Below, piece after piece: positions 27,112-35,267 of a stretch of DNA of 64,000 nucleotides (the stretch's first letter is position 1; every line of letters starts with the position of its first letter). The notes below the pieces were generated by a model. The model saw only the letters and a program-made list of their open reading frames with translations. It was not told the DNA's origin and ran no database searches. A program made the position numbers and the translations under genes. Origin of the DNA: Thioclava sp. SK-1 (GTDB lineage Bacteria; Pseudomonadota; Alphaproteobacteria; Rhodobacterales; Rhodobacteraceae); assembly GCF_001705665.1 (NCBI RefSeq), contig NZ_MDHA01000025.1, positions 124,001-188,000 on the forward strand, given 5' to 3'.

Positions 27112-27215
27112 GATGAGTGATCGGCCACCTCCCCCTTTGCGGTCGATTCTGTTCAGGGCCTGCGCTTGGGTGAATGGGGTCGCTCAGGTTCTCCGCAAGG
27201 AACACAGCGCAGGTT
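27112..27215 (+). ncRNA. Candidate small RNA with C-rich loop
   Basis: Downstream of the putative promoter. Hairpin 1: ATCGGCC / GGTCGAT (one G-U) around a loop containing ACCTCCCCCTTT, an anti-Shine-Dalgarno-like sequence. Hairpin 2: CCTGCGCT / AGCGCAGG enclosing an inner TCC-GCAA-GGA tetraloop hairpin. No long U run follows. Not recognised as a known RNA family; SRP RNA was considered and rejected. Confidence 0.35.
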
Positions 27216-27346
27216 CTTGTATCTTTCCGTATTGAAAATCACGCGATATCCGGTGTTGGCTCATCCGTTTGAATGCCTGGTCCGAATTGATGACATGCAC
27301 CGTGAACCCCGCGCGCCCCGATCTGTGCGAACGGTATAGCAAGGCA

Positions 27347-28468
27347 TTAAAACGCGCGTGTGATCACAGACCCCACGGAATATCCCGCGCCAAAGGAACA
27401 GATCAGCCCCAGATCTCCGGCCTGTAAATCCGCGTGAAAAGCGTCAAAAGCAATGATCGACCCGGCCGATGACGTATTGGCATAATCTTGCAAAATATTT
27501 GGCTGCTCGCCGGGCAGCGGGTCGCGGCCCAGAACCTTGCGTCCGATGAAATCATTCATGGTCTTATTTGCCTGATGCAGCCACAGACGTTTTATCTGCG
27601 ACGCCGACAGCTCGCTGTCGCTCAAATGCGTCAGGATATGATCACAGACCATCGGCAGCACCTCTTTGAACACCCGACGCCCGTTTTGCATAAATTGCAT
27701 ATCCCGGCGATCGGCCAAGCCATCAGGTCGGGTCTTGCGTAGATACCCTTCGTTATTGCGGATATTATTGGAATATTGCGTGGCACATTTGGTTGATACG
27801 ATCTCAAACCCACGGCCCATTGCCGTGTCCAGCGGTTCAATCAACACGGCAGTGCAGACATCGCCAAAAATGAAATGGCAGTCGCGGTCGCGCCATTCCA
27901 AATGGCCCGAGGTGATTTCGGGCGAGATCACCAGCGCACGCCGTGCCGACCCCGAGCGGATCATATCCGCCGCTGCCTGAATGCCAAATGTCGCAGAGGA
28001 ACAGGCCACCTGCATATCAAAGGCAAAACCCGTGGCCCCCAAAAGCTGCTGCACCTCGATGGAGATTGCCGGATAAGCGCGTTCCATATTCGACGCCGCA
28101 CAGATGATCAGGTCAACCTCTGCCCCGCGTCGTCCAGCCTGCAACAATGCCTTATTGGCCGCATCCAAAGACATTTCCGCCATGATAGACGGTTGATCAT
28201 CGCCGCGTTGATCCAGCCGGGGATACATGCGGGCCGGATCTAGAACCCCGGCCTTATCCATGACATAGCGTTGTTCGATGCCAGATGCCTTATGGATGAA
28301 CTCCGAACTGGAAGGCTGCAGTGCGGTGGCGCGGCCCGCAGTAATTTCGGCCGCGTTATCTGTGTTGAACCGCTCCACATAGGCGTTGAAGCTTGTAACC
28401 AGCTCATCATTGGTGATCGTGTCGGCTGGGGTAAAAACCCCGCTGCCGGTAAGTGCTGGCCTGTGCAT
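27347..28468 (-). CDS. Beta-ketoacyl-ACP synthase III-like protein
   Basis: 373 residues, thiolase fold. Catalytic triad visible: C156 (QVACSSATFG), H298 (LHQANKTMND) and N331 (YANTSSAG). It is longer than E. coli FabH (317) because of an N-terminal insert, as in a branch of FabH-like proteins common in alphaproteobacteria. Probably condenses acyl-CoA with malonyl-ACP to start fatty acid synthesis. GGAGG lies five bases before ATG 28468; the next upstream ATG touches the site and is too close. Confidence 0.88.
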   Translation of the reverse strand: MHRPALTGSGVFTPADTITNDELVTSFNAYVERFNTDNAAEITAGRATALQPSSSEFIHKASGIEQRYVMDKAGVLDPARMYPRLDQRGDDQPSIMAEMSLDAANKALLQAGRRGAEVDLIICAASNMERAYPAISIEVQQLLGATGFAFDMQVACSSATFGIQAAADMIRSGSARRALVISPEITSGHLEWRDRDCHFIFGDVCTAVLIEPLDTAMGRGFEIVSTKCATQYSNNIRNNEGYLRKTRPDGLADRRDMQFMQNGRRVFKEVLPMVCDHILTHLSDSELSASQIKRLWLHQANKTMNDFIGRKVLGRDPLPGEQPNILQDYANTSSAGSIIAFDAFHADLQAGDLGLICSFGAGYSVGSVITRAF

Positions 28469-28546
28469 AATCATCCTCCGCTGCGGTCCATCACTATCAA
28501 AGACCGCAACGACAGGGGTCAACCCCTGCTGCAAGAAAACGATACG

Positions 28547-28882
28547 TCAGAACAGCCGACCGCCGATCGGCACATCATGCCCAGGTCCTAAAAGCACGAC
28601 CTCGCCATCCGCATCTGGCACGCCCAGCACCAGCACCTCTGACATCACGGGGCCGATCTGACGCGGGGGGAAATTCACAACAGCCATTACCTGACGACCA
28701 ATCAGCACATCGGGCGTATAATGTTTGGTGATCTGCGCCGAGGATTTCTTGACCCCCAGCTCTGCGCCGAAATCCACCCAAAGCTTGATTGCGGGTTTGC
28801 GTGCCTCGGGAAAGGGTTCGGCGCGGACAATCTCGCCCACCCGAATATCAACCTTCAAAAAATCATCAAATCCAATTGTCAT
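28547..28882 (-). CDS. csaA: tRNA-binding protein CsaA
   Basis: 111 residues, one OB-fold EMAP/tRNA-binding domain: FLKVDIRVGEIVRAEPFPEA, SSAQITKHYTP, GRQVMAVVNFPPRQIGP and VLVLGVPD. CsaA was described as an export chaperone and binds tRNA. ATG overlaps the proC stop by four bases. Confidence 0.93.
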   Translation of the reverse strand: MTIGFDDFLKVDIRVGEIVRAEPFPEARKPAIKLWVDFGAELGVKKSSAQITKHYTPDVLIGRQVMAVVNFPPRQIGPVMSEVLVLGVPDADGEVVLLGPGHDVPIGGRLF

Positions 28883-29697
28883 TTTCCCAGCTCCTTTCCG
28901 CGATCCGCAGCCGCCTTCACCGCCTTGTTCAGCAACGCCGGGAACCCGATATTAGGATCCATCAGCACGGCCAAAGCCGCGGCCGTTGTGCCCCCGGGGG
29001 AGGTCACATTGACCCGCAATTGCGCAGGATCTTCCGTCGCATCTTCGGCCAATTGCCCGGCGCCGCCCACTGTAGCCTTCGCCAAGGTCAGCGCCAGATC
29101 CGCTGGCAGGCCCTGGGCCACGCCCGCCTGTGCCAGACATTCGATCAAATGGAACACATAAGCCGGGCCAGAGCCAGACACCGCGGTCACAGCGTCCATC
29201 TGATCCTCGGCAGTTAACCGGACCACCTGCCCAACCGCCGAAAGCAAGCCTTCCGCCGTGTCCAGATCATCACAGTCACTGGCCGCGTTGCCGCAAATCG
29301 CGGTGATCCCACGGCCAATGGCCGCCGGAGTGTTGGGCATTGCGCGGATGATCGGTGTGGTGTTGCCCAGCATCGCCTCAAATCGGGCCAGTGTGGTCCC
29401 TGCCGCGACAGACACGAACAGGGTCTTCCCCTGCCCCATCGCCTGCAATGCGGGCAAGGCCTGCGCCATCATCTGCGGCTTGACCGCCACCAACACCACA
29501 GCCGGGGCTGCAGGTAAGTCGCCATTGATATTCACATTGGTCGATTTCAGCCAATCGGAGGGATTCGGGTCAATCACATGCACCGCTGATGGCGCCAATC
29601 CACCCGACAGCCAGCCCGCCAGCATTGCAGAGCCCATCTTGCCACAACCCAGCAGAACAAGCCCGCGCTCGGAAATATCGGAAAATGTCATTGGCAC
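28879..29697 (-). CDS. proC: Pyrroline-5-carboxylate reductase
   Basis: 272 residues. Rossmann motif LLGCGKMGSAMLAGWL; the C-terminal signature region DAVTAVSGSGPAYVFHLIE and TSPGGTTAAALAV is diagnostic. Last step of proline synthesis (NADPH-dependent). Coupled to csaA; follows the YbjN gene with a 39-base gap. Confidence 0.96.
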   Translation of the reverse strand: MPMTFSDISERGLVLLGCGKMGSAMLAGWLSGGLAPSAVHVIDPNPSDWLKSTNVNINGDLPAAPAVVLVAVKPQMMAQALPALQAMGQGKTLFVSVAAGTTLARFEAMLGNTTPIIRAMPNTPAAIGRGITAICGNAASDCDDLDTAEGLLSAVGQVVRLTAEDQMDAVTAVSGSGPAYVFHLIECLAQAGVAQGLPADLALTLAKATVGGAGQLAEDATEDPAQLRVNVTSPGGTTAAALAVLMDPNIGFPALLNKAVKAAADRGKELGK

Positions 29698-29736
29698 CCC
29701 TATTGACCGGATCGTCAGATCAGTTTCGGGTGCAGA

Positions 29737-30237
29737 TTAAGCGTGGCCGACAGCATCCGCAATGGCCACCCGGATCGCAGATTCCGCAGATTGGTCGCCC
29801 CAGCATCCCACCTGAAACGCCGGGTAATAGCGTTCGGCCGACATCAATGCTTCGCCAATCATATGGTCCAGCTGTTCAATCGTCGCGCATTGTCCGCCGG
29901 TCAGCGTCAGACCATAGCGCCATGCCATCAATCGCTGATCGGGCCAATAGGTGAATGCACCAGACCAGACCTGATCATTGGCGCGGTTCATCATGTCATA
30001 AAGCACGGGCAGACGTTCGCTTGGCGGATCCATTTCAAAGGTCATGATCAGCCGCAGCATCTCATCACGGTCCGACCATACCAGCGTGATAGAATAGCTG
30101 CGCCACTGGCCTTCCACCATCATCGCAATTTGATCATCAGCAACACGGTTGAATTCCCACGCATGAGCTTCGGCCAGATCCTCCACCACATCAATTGGGT
30201 GCGCATCTCCGCCAAAATAATCGTCGCTGAGTGCCAT
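29737..30237 (-). CDS. YbjN domain-containing protein
   Basis: 166 residues, MALSDDYFGGDAHPIDVVED. The YbjN/T3SS-chaperone-like fold is suggested by WRSYSITLVWSDRDEMLRLIMTFEM, LYDMMNRANDQVWSGAFTYW and ATIEQLDHMIGEAL. YbjN proteins affect motility and stress tolerance in E. coli; role here unknown. AAGGGACAG precedes ATG 30237. Confidence 0.85.
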   Translation of the reverse strand: MALSDDYFGGDAHPIDVVEDLAEAHAWEFNRVADDQIAMMVEGQWRSYSITLVWSDRDEMLRLIMTFEMDPPSERLPVLYDMMNRANDQVWSGAFTYWPDQRLMAWRYGLTLTGGQCATIEQLDHMIGEALMSAERYYPAFQVGCWGDQSAESAIRVAIADAVGHA

Positions 30238-30561
30238 GATCTGTCCCTTGCTCGCATTTGCCGCACCCCGGGCGGAGCCCCAAGATTTGGTCTTCTTACT
30301 ACTAACGGCGTTCTGCTGACCGTCCTCTACCATATATCGTGATATGGCTGTGCAGGGCTGTAAAGCAAATTGTAGGGGATAACTTTGTAGTTAAACACGA
30401 TATCTGGGGATAACCCCTAGGCCTACCCCGGCTTGCATAGTTATCCACAAGGCAAATAGGACGATCAGCCCACAACGCTTACCCAAACAACCCTAGTTCA
30501 GACATAAAAACGGGCAAAAGAATCACTGTTTTAGGGGGGGGTGCCGACCAATCCACGCCAG
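30238..30561. other. Intergenic region, no gene
   Basis: About 325 bases between the YbjN gene and the aldehyde dehydrogenase terminator. Beyond the DnaA-box-like sites and the CCATAT dyad near the YbjN start, I see no coding frame or RNA family. Confidence 0.6.
30374..30449. promoter_or_regulatory. Three DnaA-box-like 9-mers
   Basis: TTATCCCCT (minus, 30374-30382), TTATCCCCA (minus, 30405-30413) and a perfect TTATCCACA (plus, 30441-30449), spaced 31 and 36 bases, about three helical turns. Also a CCATAT...ATATGG dyad at 30330-30347. May be a DnaA-responsive control region; origin function is not supported by other evidence in the window. Confidence 0.45.
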
Positions 30562-30590
30562 AAAAAACCCGGCGCGACAAACGCACCGGG
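30562..30590 (-). terminator. Terminator after aldehyde dehydrogenase
   Basis: Minus strand: CCCGGTGCG-TTTGT-CGCGCCGGG stem with one mismatch followed by TTTTTT. Confidence 0.85.
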
Positions 30591-30622
30591 CTGGCTGTAT
30601 TTCACCGTGACAGTGGCTGTGA

Positions 30623-32065
30623 TCAGGCCTCTTGTGCCCAGCCGCTGATGGATTTGATGTCGCAGAATTCTTCGATCCCGAAACGCCCACCTTCACGCGC
30701 ACGCCCCGAGGCCTTTACCCCGCCAAATGGCGCCCCGGCTCCACGTGGCGCGCCATTCAGTTCCACCATCCCCGCATGTAAAGCGCGCCCGAGCCGGCGC
30801 AAACGCTCCGGGTCCTGGGTCTGCGCATAGTTTGTCAGACCATAATCGGTGTCATTGGCGATTGCGACTGCCTCTTCTTCGGTATCGAATGGCATGATCG
30901 ACAAAACAGGGCCAAAGATTTCTTCCCGCATTGTGGTCATGTCCGGCGTGCAATCAGCAAAGATGGTCGGGCGCACGAAATAGCCACGGTTCATATTCTC
31001 TGGCAAGCCCGGCCCGCCGGCCAGAAGTGTCGCGCCATCTTTGATCCCGGCTTCAATCAGGCCTTGGATTTTGTCGAACTGCGCCTTGTTGATCACCGGG
31101 CCGATAAAGGCACCATGTTCGCGCGGATTGCCAACCTTTGTGGCCTGCGCCGTGGCTTTGGCGATTTCCAACGCTTTAGGGTAGATCGCGCGTTCAACCA
31201 ACATCCGCGTTGGCGCGTTGCAGCTTTGACCCGAGTTGTTGAAGCAATGTTTCACGCCCCGCGCCACGGCATCGTCATCCGCATCAGCAAAGATCAGATT
31301 GGCCCCTTTGCCTCCCAGTTCCAGCGTCACACGTTTTAACGTTTCCGCTGCATTCTTCGAGATTGCGCGCCCCGCCCGCGTTGAGCCGGTAAACGAGATC
31401 ATTTCAATATCTTCATGACCAGACAAGGTTGACCCAACGCCCATACCATCGCCATTCACAAGGTTGAACACGCCCGCTGGAATGCCCGCCTCATGCACCA
31501 TTTCCGCAAATAGCATGGCTGAAAGCGGCGATTCTTCGGACGGTTTCAGCACCATGGTACAGCCCGCCAACAATGCTGGCGTGACCTTCAGCGTGATCTG
31601 GTTCATCGGCCAGTTCCAAGGTGTGATCAACCCGACAACGCCAATCGGTTCATAGGCAATCATCGCACCCGGCGTGCCATCGCCCAGCGGGTGAATCCAT
31701 TCAAAATCCCGCGCTGCAGTGATGAAATTGGTGATATGCCAAGTCCCAGAGGCCACCTGATTTTTCAACGCGAAATCTATCGGTGCGCCCATCTCCAGAG
31801 AAATCGCCTGCGCCATATCTTCGGCGCGTGCCTGGTAAATTTCCAACAGCTTTTCAACCATTGCCAAACGGGCGGCCGGCGGGGTGGCACGCCATGCGGG
31901 TAATGCTGCCTTGGCTGCGGCAACTGCAGCATTTGCATCGGCTTCGGTGCCAAGGCTGATGGTCGCACAGGGTTCTTCCGTGGCGGGATCAATCACTGCA
32001 TGGTCACGCGCCATCTGCGGTGCGACCCACTGGCCATCAATATAAAATTCGCGTTTCTCGATCAT
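30623..32065 (-). CDS. NAD(P)-dependent aldehyde dehydrogenase
   Basis: 480 residues, full ALDH superfamily length. PWNWPMNQ, SFTGSTRAGRAI (cofactor site), LELGGKGANLI (general base Glu) and NNSGQSCNAPTRML (catalytic Cys). EEIFGPVLSIMPF near the C-terminus. Substrate cannot be set from sequence. Single gene with its own terminator. Confidence 0.93.
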   Translation of the reverse strand: MIEKREFYIDGQWVAPQMARDHAVIDPATEEPCATISLGTEADANAAVAAAKAALPAWRATPPAARLAMVEKLLEIYQARAEDMAQAISLEMGAPIDFALKNQVASGTWHITNFITAARDFEWIHPLGDGTPGAMIAYEPIGVVGLITPWNWPMNQITLKVTPALLAGCTMVLKPSEESPLSAMLFAEMVHEAGIPAGVFNLVNGDGMGVGSTLSGHEDIEMISFTGSTRAGRAISKNAAETLKRVTLELGGKGANLIFADADDDAVARGVKHCFNNSGQSCNAPTRMLVERAIYPKALEIAKATAQATKVGNPREHGAFIGPVINKAQFDKIQGLIEAGIKDGATLLAGGPGLPENMNRGYFVRPTIFADCTPDMTTMREEIFGPVLSIMPFDTEEEAVAIANDTDYGLTNYAQTQDPERLRRLGRALHAGMVELNGAPRGAGAPFGGVKASGRAREGGRFGIEEFCDIKSISGWAQEA

Positions 32066-32239
32066 GGTCGACCTCCTGATTTGCGCGAGAGCGTGACAGG
32101 TTCCCCGCGCTGGGGCAAGTGAGACTCGGCGGGGATCACAGCAGTCGTGATTGATCCAATCCCGCTTTGCGGCAGATTATGCTTTTACATCGCCGCGCGG
32201 TTCAGTAGCTACATAGAGCAAGGCAGTATTGAGGGCCCT

Positions 32240-33370
32240 ATGCGCGTTTTGATCGATACCCAGAAGCTTGTTCAAGACAAGGTTATAACGCGCGTACAGG
32301 CCGAAGAGATCCGCGTCAGGGCCCGCGCCGAGATGGTCCGGCTGGCGATCAATGTTGTGACATTCGCCGGTATTTTGGCAGTCGGAGGTGGCATTGTCGC
32401 CTGGATGAAAGATGCCACGGCAGTGGCCGGATTGGGCGCGGTTCTTATCGCCCTTGGCGCGATGATCTTTGTCCGCTCTCGGCCCAGGGGCGGCTTTTTG
32501 GCAACGTCCCTTATTTGCGTGGGGATTATGACCTGCGTGGGCGGGGTCATGGCGGCGCAGCGTGATCTGCCGTCGCAACTGGTCGCGCCACGATTTTTGA
32601 TCGCTGGTGCAATATTTGCAGCGTTGGCCTATGGCGCGCGCCGTGTGGCATGGCCCAATCGTCTGATCGCATCGCTGTGTTTGCTGATCGGGGTGGCCGT
32701 GCATCTGTTGGGGCTGGGGCTTAGCGCCGAAAACACCGAACTTACAGGCGTAATCTGGTTCTATGGTACTGGGATCGCGATTGCCGCCGGGCTGGCCACC
32801 GATATTCGGTTTGTCACCGCCTTGGCAATTGTCCCGCTGCTGATCGCATGTGCGCCGCCCGCTGCGCAAATATTTGCCGAATTCGACCCGCTTCGGATTA
32901 TCGCGCCGGCGTTGGCATTGATCGTGATCGCGTCGGCTTTTACACGCCATGCGCCGCCAAAGGTGCAACGCCACGCCCAAACCCTGCGCATCATGGGCTG
33001 TATTGCGGCGCATATCGGGGCATGGGCGGCGACATTGCTTGGCACAGACATAATCTTGTTTGTGCCAGCATGGGTCGCATCGGTGGTCTGGGCCTTGGTA
33101 TTGGCACTAAGCGGTTTCGTAACTGCGCGCTTGGGAGACCGGGTCCAATTCAACATCGCATTGACCTTCGGCGCATTGCATCTGGTCACGCAGTTGATCG
33201 CCAATTTCAGCGATCAGCCGCTTGCCTGGCTGGGCGCAGGGTTGATTGCATTGCTGATGGCATGGGCCATGATCCGGCTGAACCCACGGCTTGACCGCAG
33301 CACAGCCCACAGACCAGACAGCTGTGCAGAGACGGAAAACGCCCCCGCCCCCACTGGCGAACCGCGCTGA
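32240..33370 (+). CDS. DUF2157-like multi-pass membrane protein
   Basis: 376 residues. A short cytoplasmic N-terminus (DKVITRVQAEEIRVRARAEM) leads into about ten hydrophobic helices (LAINVVTFAGILAVGGGIVAW, then AGLGAVLIALGAMIF, LICVGIMTCVGGVMA and so on). This fits DUF2157 proteins, whose function is unknown. GAGGG precedes ATG 32240; the longer frame (32147) adds a stretch with no membrane pattern. Possible co-transcription with the peroxiredoxin 42 bases downstream. Confidence 0.75.
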   Translation: MRVLIDTQKLVQDKVITRVQAEEIRVRARAEMVRLAINVVTFAGILAVGGGIVAWMKDATAVAGLGAVLIALGAMIFVRSRPRGGFLATSLICVGIMTCVGGVMAAQRDLPSQLVAPRFLIAGAIFAALAYGARRVAWPNRLIASLCLLIGVAVHLLGLGLSAENTELTGVIWFYGTGIAIAAGLATDIRFVTALAIVPLLIACAPPAAQIFAEFDPLRIIAPALALIVIASAFTRHAPPKVQRHAQTLRIMGCIAAHIGAWAATLLGTDIILFVPAWVASVVWALVLALSGFVTARLGDRVQFNIALTFGALHLVTQLIANFSDQPLAWLGAGLIALLMAWAMIRLNPRLDRSTAHRPDSCAETENAPAPTGEPR

Positions 33371-33412
33371 CGCGGCCTATATCGGTTGGGACAGTTTTCA
33401 AAGGAGGGACCC

Positions 33413-34066
33413 ATGGGCCTGCGCATCAACGATATTGCACCCGATTTCACCGCCGACTCCACCGAAGGCCAGATCAAGTTTCATGACTGGATCGGTGACA
33501 GCTATGTGGTGTTGTTCTCGCACCCCAAAGATTTTACCCCGGTCTGCACGACCGAATTTGGCGCGGTCGCGCAGTTGGCGGACGAATGGGCCAGCCGCAA
33601 CACCAAGGTTCTGGGCGTGTCCGTCGACACTGTGGCAGAGCATACGAAATGGAAAGAGGACATCCAAAGCTTTGCCGGGAAACCTGCCGGCTTTCCGATC
33701 ATTGATGACACATCACTCAACGTGTCCAAGGCTTTTGATATGCTTCCCGCAGAGGCCTATTTGCCCGAAGGGCGCACCCCTGCGAATACCGCGACAGTGC
33801 GCACGGTCTATATCATCGGCCCGGACAAAAAAGTGCGCCTGACCATGACATATCCAATGTCCGTGGGCCGCAATTTCGCAGAGATCTTGCGCGCGCTGGA
33901 CGCGGTTCAGGCCACAGATGGCGCCCCATTTGCGACACCCGCAAACTGGGTGCCGGGCCAGGATGTCATCGTTGCACTGTCTGTGTCAGATGAAGACGCC
34001 AAGGCGAAATACGGCGACCTGGACATCAAACTGCCCTATCTGCGGTTTGCCAAGAAACCCGCCTGA
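33413..34066 (+). CDS. 1-Cys peroxiredoxin (Prx6 type)
   Basis: 217 residues. Peroxidatic C45 in HPKDFTPVCTTEFG; no resolving Cys in the family position; the long C-terminal domain (ATPANWVPGQDVIVA, YLRFAKKP) is that of the Prx6 subfamily. Reduces H2O2 and alkyl hydroperoxides. AAGGAGG lies six bases before ATG 33413. Confidence 0.95.
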   Translation: MGLRINDIAPDFTADSTEGQIKFHDWIGDSYVVLFSHPKDFTPVCTTEFGAVAQLADEWASRNTKVLGVSVDTVAEHTKWKEDIQSFAGKPAGFPIIDDTSLNVSKAFDMLPAEAYLPEGRTPANTATVRTVYIIGPDKKVRLTMTYPMSVGRNFAEILRALDAVQATDGAPFATPANWVPGQDVIVALSVSDEDAKAKYGDLDIKLPYLRFAKKPA

Positions 34067-34136
34067 TCGCGCCTAGATGATCTATGGCGCGCGCGGGATC
34101 GCGCGCGCCGCCTTTATTTGACCTGCGGGGTGGCCC

Positions 34137-35267
34137 ATGTTTCTAAAGCTCGACACTGGCGTCATCGGACAGTTTGATACCGTCTTGGAAGACCAGGTGG
34201 AAACCGTTCACACGGGCACATTGGCCGTACTGAAGGGGATCGCCAAATACCGCAGCATCAGCACCGCGATACAGGCATTGGGCTGCGCCGTGCTGGGCGA
34301 CAAAACCCGTTACCGCGCGATGATAGCAGGCAATTTGACCCGCAAACGCATTCGCCTGCCCGGCCTGTTTGGCAACCCCGTCGTCAGCGGTATCTATGGC
34401 TGGGTCAAGCTGGTACAGGCCGCACTTTTACATCGCTACCTTCGCCTGCGACTGGCCCAAGACCCACCGATTGTTATCATTTTCAATGGCTCCAATTTTC
34501 CAGAATCCGTGTTGGCAGATGTGTCACATGATCTGCCCCGCGTGTTCGTAGAGGGCGGTTTTTTCCCCGCCACATTGCAGATTGACCCCAACGGATTGAA
34601 TGGTGCCAATTCGGTGCCGCGTGATCCACAATTCTATCTGGACCCAAGCCGTGATTTTGCAGCAAATGGCCTGCCACAGGCTGTGAACAACCGCCCGTCC
34701 AAATCCAGCTTTGCGCCCGTCACCTTGCCAACTGATTATGTTTTTGTTCCGTTTCAGGTGCCTTCAGATATGCAGGTCACGCTGCATAGCCCGTGGATCC
34801 GTGACATGGCACAGTTCTATGACGCGATCCTGGCCGCTGCACAGCGCAACCCCGACCAGACCTTTGTGATCAAGGAACATCCCAGCTTCAAACGCTCGGT
34901 CATTGGGACCCGCCCCGATCATCCGCGGGTTATTTTTGCCAATGGCAACACCACCTCTGACCTGATCCGCGACGCCCGCGCCGTCATCACCCTTAATTCC
35001 ACCGTCGGGATTGAGGCGCTGCTGATCGGCACCCCGGTAATCACGCTGGGCCATGCCTGCTACAATATTGACGGGCTGGTGCAGCACGCAGAGACCCCGG
35101 CCGCGCTGGATGCCACACTGCGGGCCAACTGGCAGCCCGACCCCGAGCTGGCGCGGCAATTCATCGGCTACCTATGGAATGACTATCTGGTCCACGGGCG
35201 CTACGATGATCTGCCCGATGATCTGGGCCAGCAGATTGCAGCCAAGGTCAAGTCCTTGACGAAATGA
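34137..35267 (+). CDS. Capsule polysaccharide synthesis/export-like protein
   Basis: 376 residues. C-terminal half matches the KpsC/KpsS-type capsule glycosyltransferase pattern: DYVFVPFQVPSDMQVTLHSPWI, TFVIKEHPSFKRS, VIFANGNTTSDLIRDARAVITLNSTVGIEALL and GTPVITLGHACYN. Likely a cytoplasmic transferase building the lipid-linked sugar linker or chain of a surface polysaccharide. Converges with, and overlaps by 20 bases, the RgpF-like gene. Confidence 0.8.
   Translation: MFLKLDTGVIGQFDTVLEDQVETVHTGTLAVLKGIAKYRSISTAIQALGCAVLGDKTRYRAMIAGNLTRKRIRLPGLFGNPVVSGIYGWVKLVQAALLHRYLRLRLAQDPPIVIIFNGSNFPESVLADVSHDLPRVFVEGGFFPATLQIDPNGLNGANSVPRDPQFYLDPSRDFAANGLPQAVNNRPSKSSFAPVTLPTDYVFVPFQVPSDMQVTLHSPWIRDMAQFYDAILAAAQRNPDQTFVIKEHPSFKRSVIGTRPDHPRVIFANGNTTSDLIRDARAVITLNSTVGIEALLIGTPVITLGHACYNIDGLVQHAETPAALDATLRANWQPDPELARQFIGYLWNDYLVHGRYDDLPDDLGQQIAAKVKSLTK

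Larger units (their letters stand above)
27025..27346. other. 322-base intergenic region with candidate structured RNA
   Basis: Between dtd and the convergent ketoacyl synthase. Contains a promoter-like sequence and two hairpins (see next two entries). On the minus strand a frame of about 60 codons (ending ALCSLRRT) crosses the region but has no recognisable family or ribosome site. Confidence 0.5.

Noticed and set aside
27161-27215. Possible SRP (4.5S) RNA because of a TCC-GCAA-GGA tetraloop and an upstream CAGG
   Set aside because: The strictly conserved symmetric loop (GTCAGGTCC...GGAAGCAGC) is not present, so the SRP call does not hold.
30330-30460. Chromosomal origin of replication
   Set aside because: Only three DnaA-like boxes, no long A/T-rich unwinding region, no dnaA, dnaN, parAB, gidA or hemE neighbours in the window; kept only as a regulatory finding.
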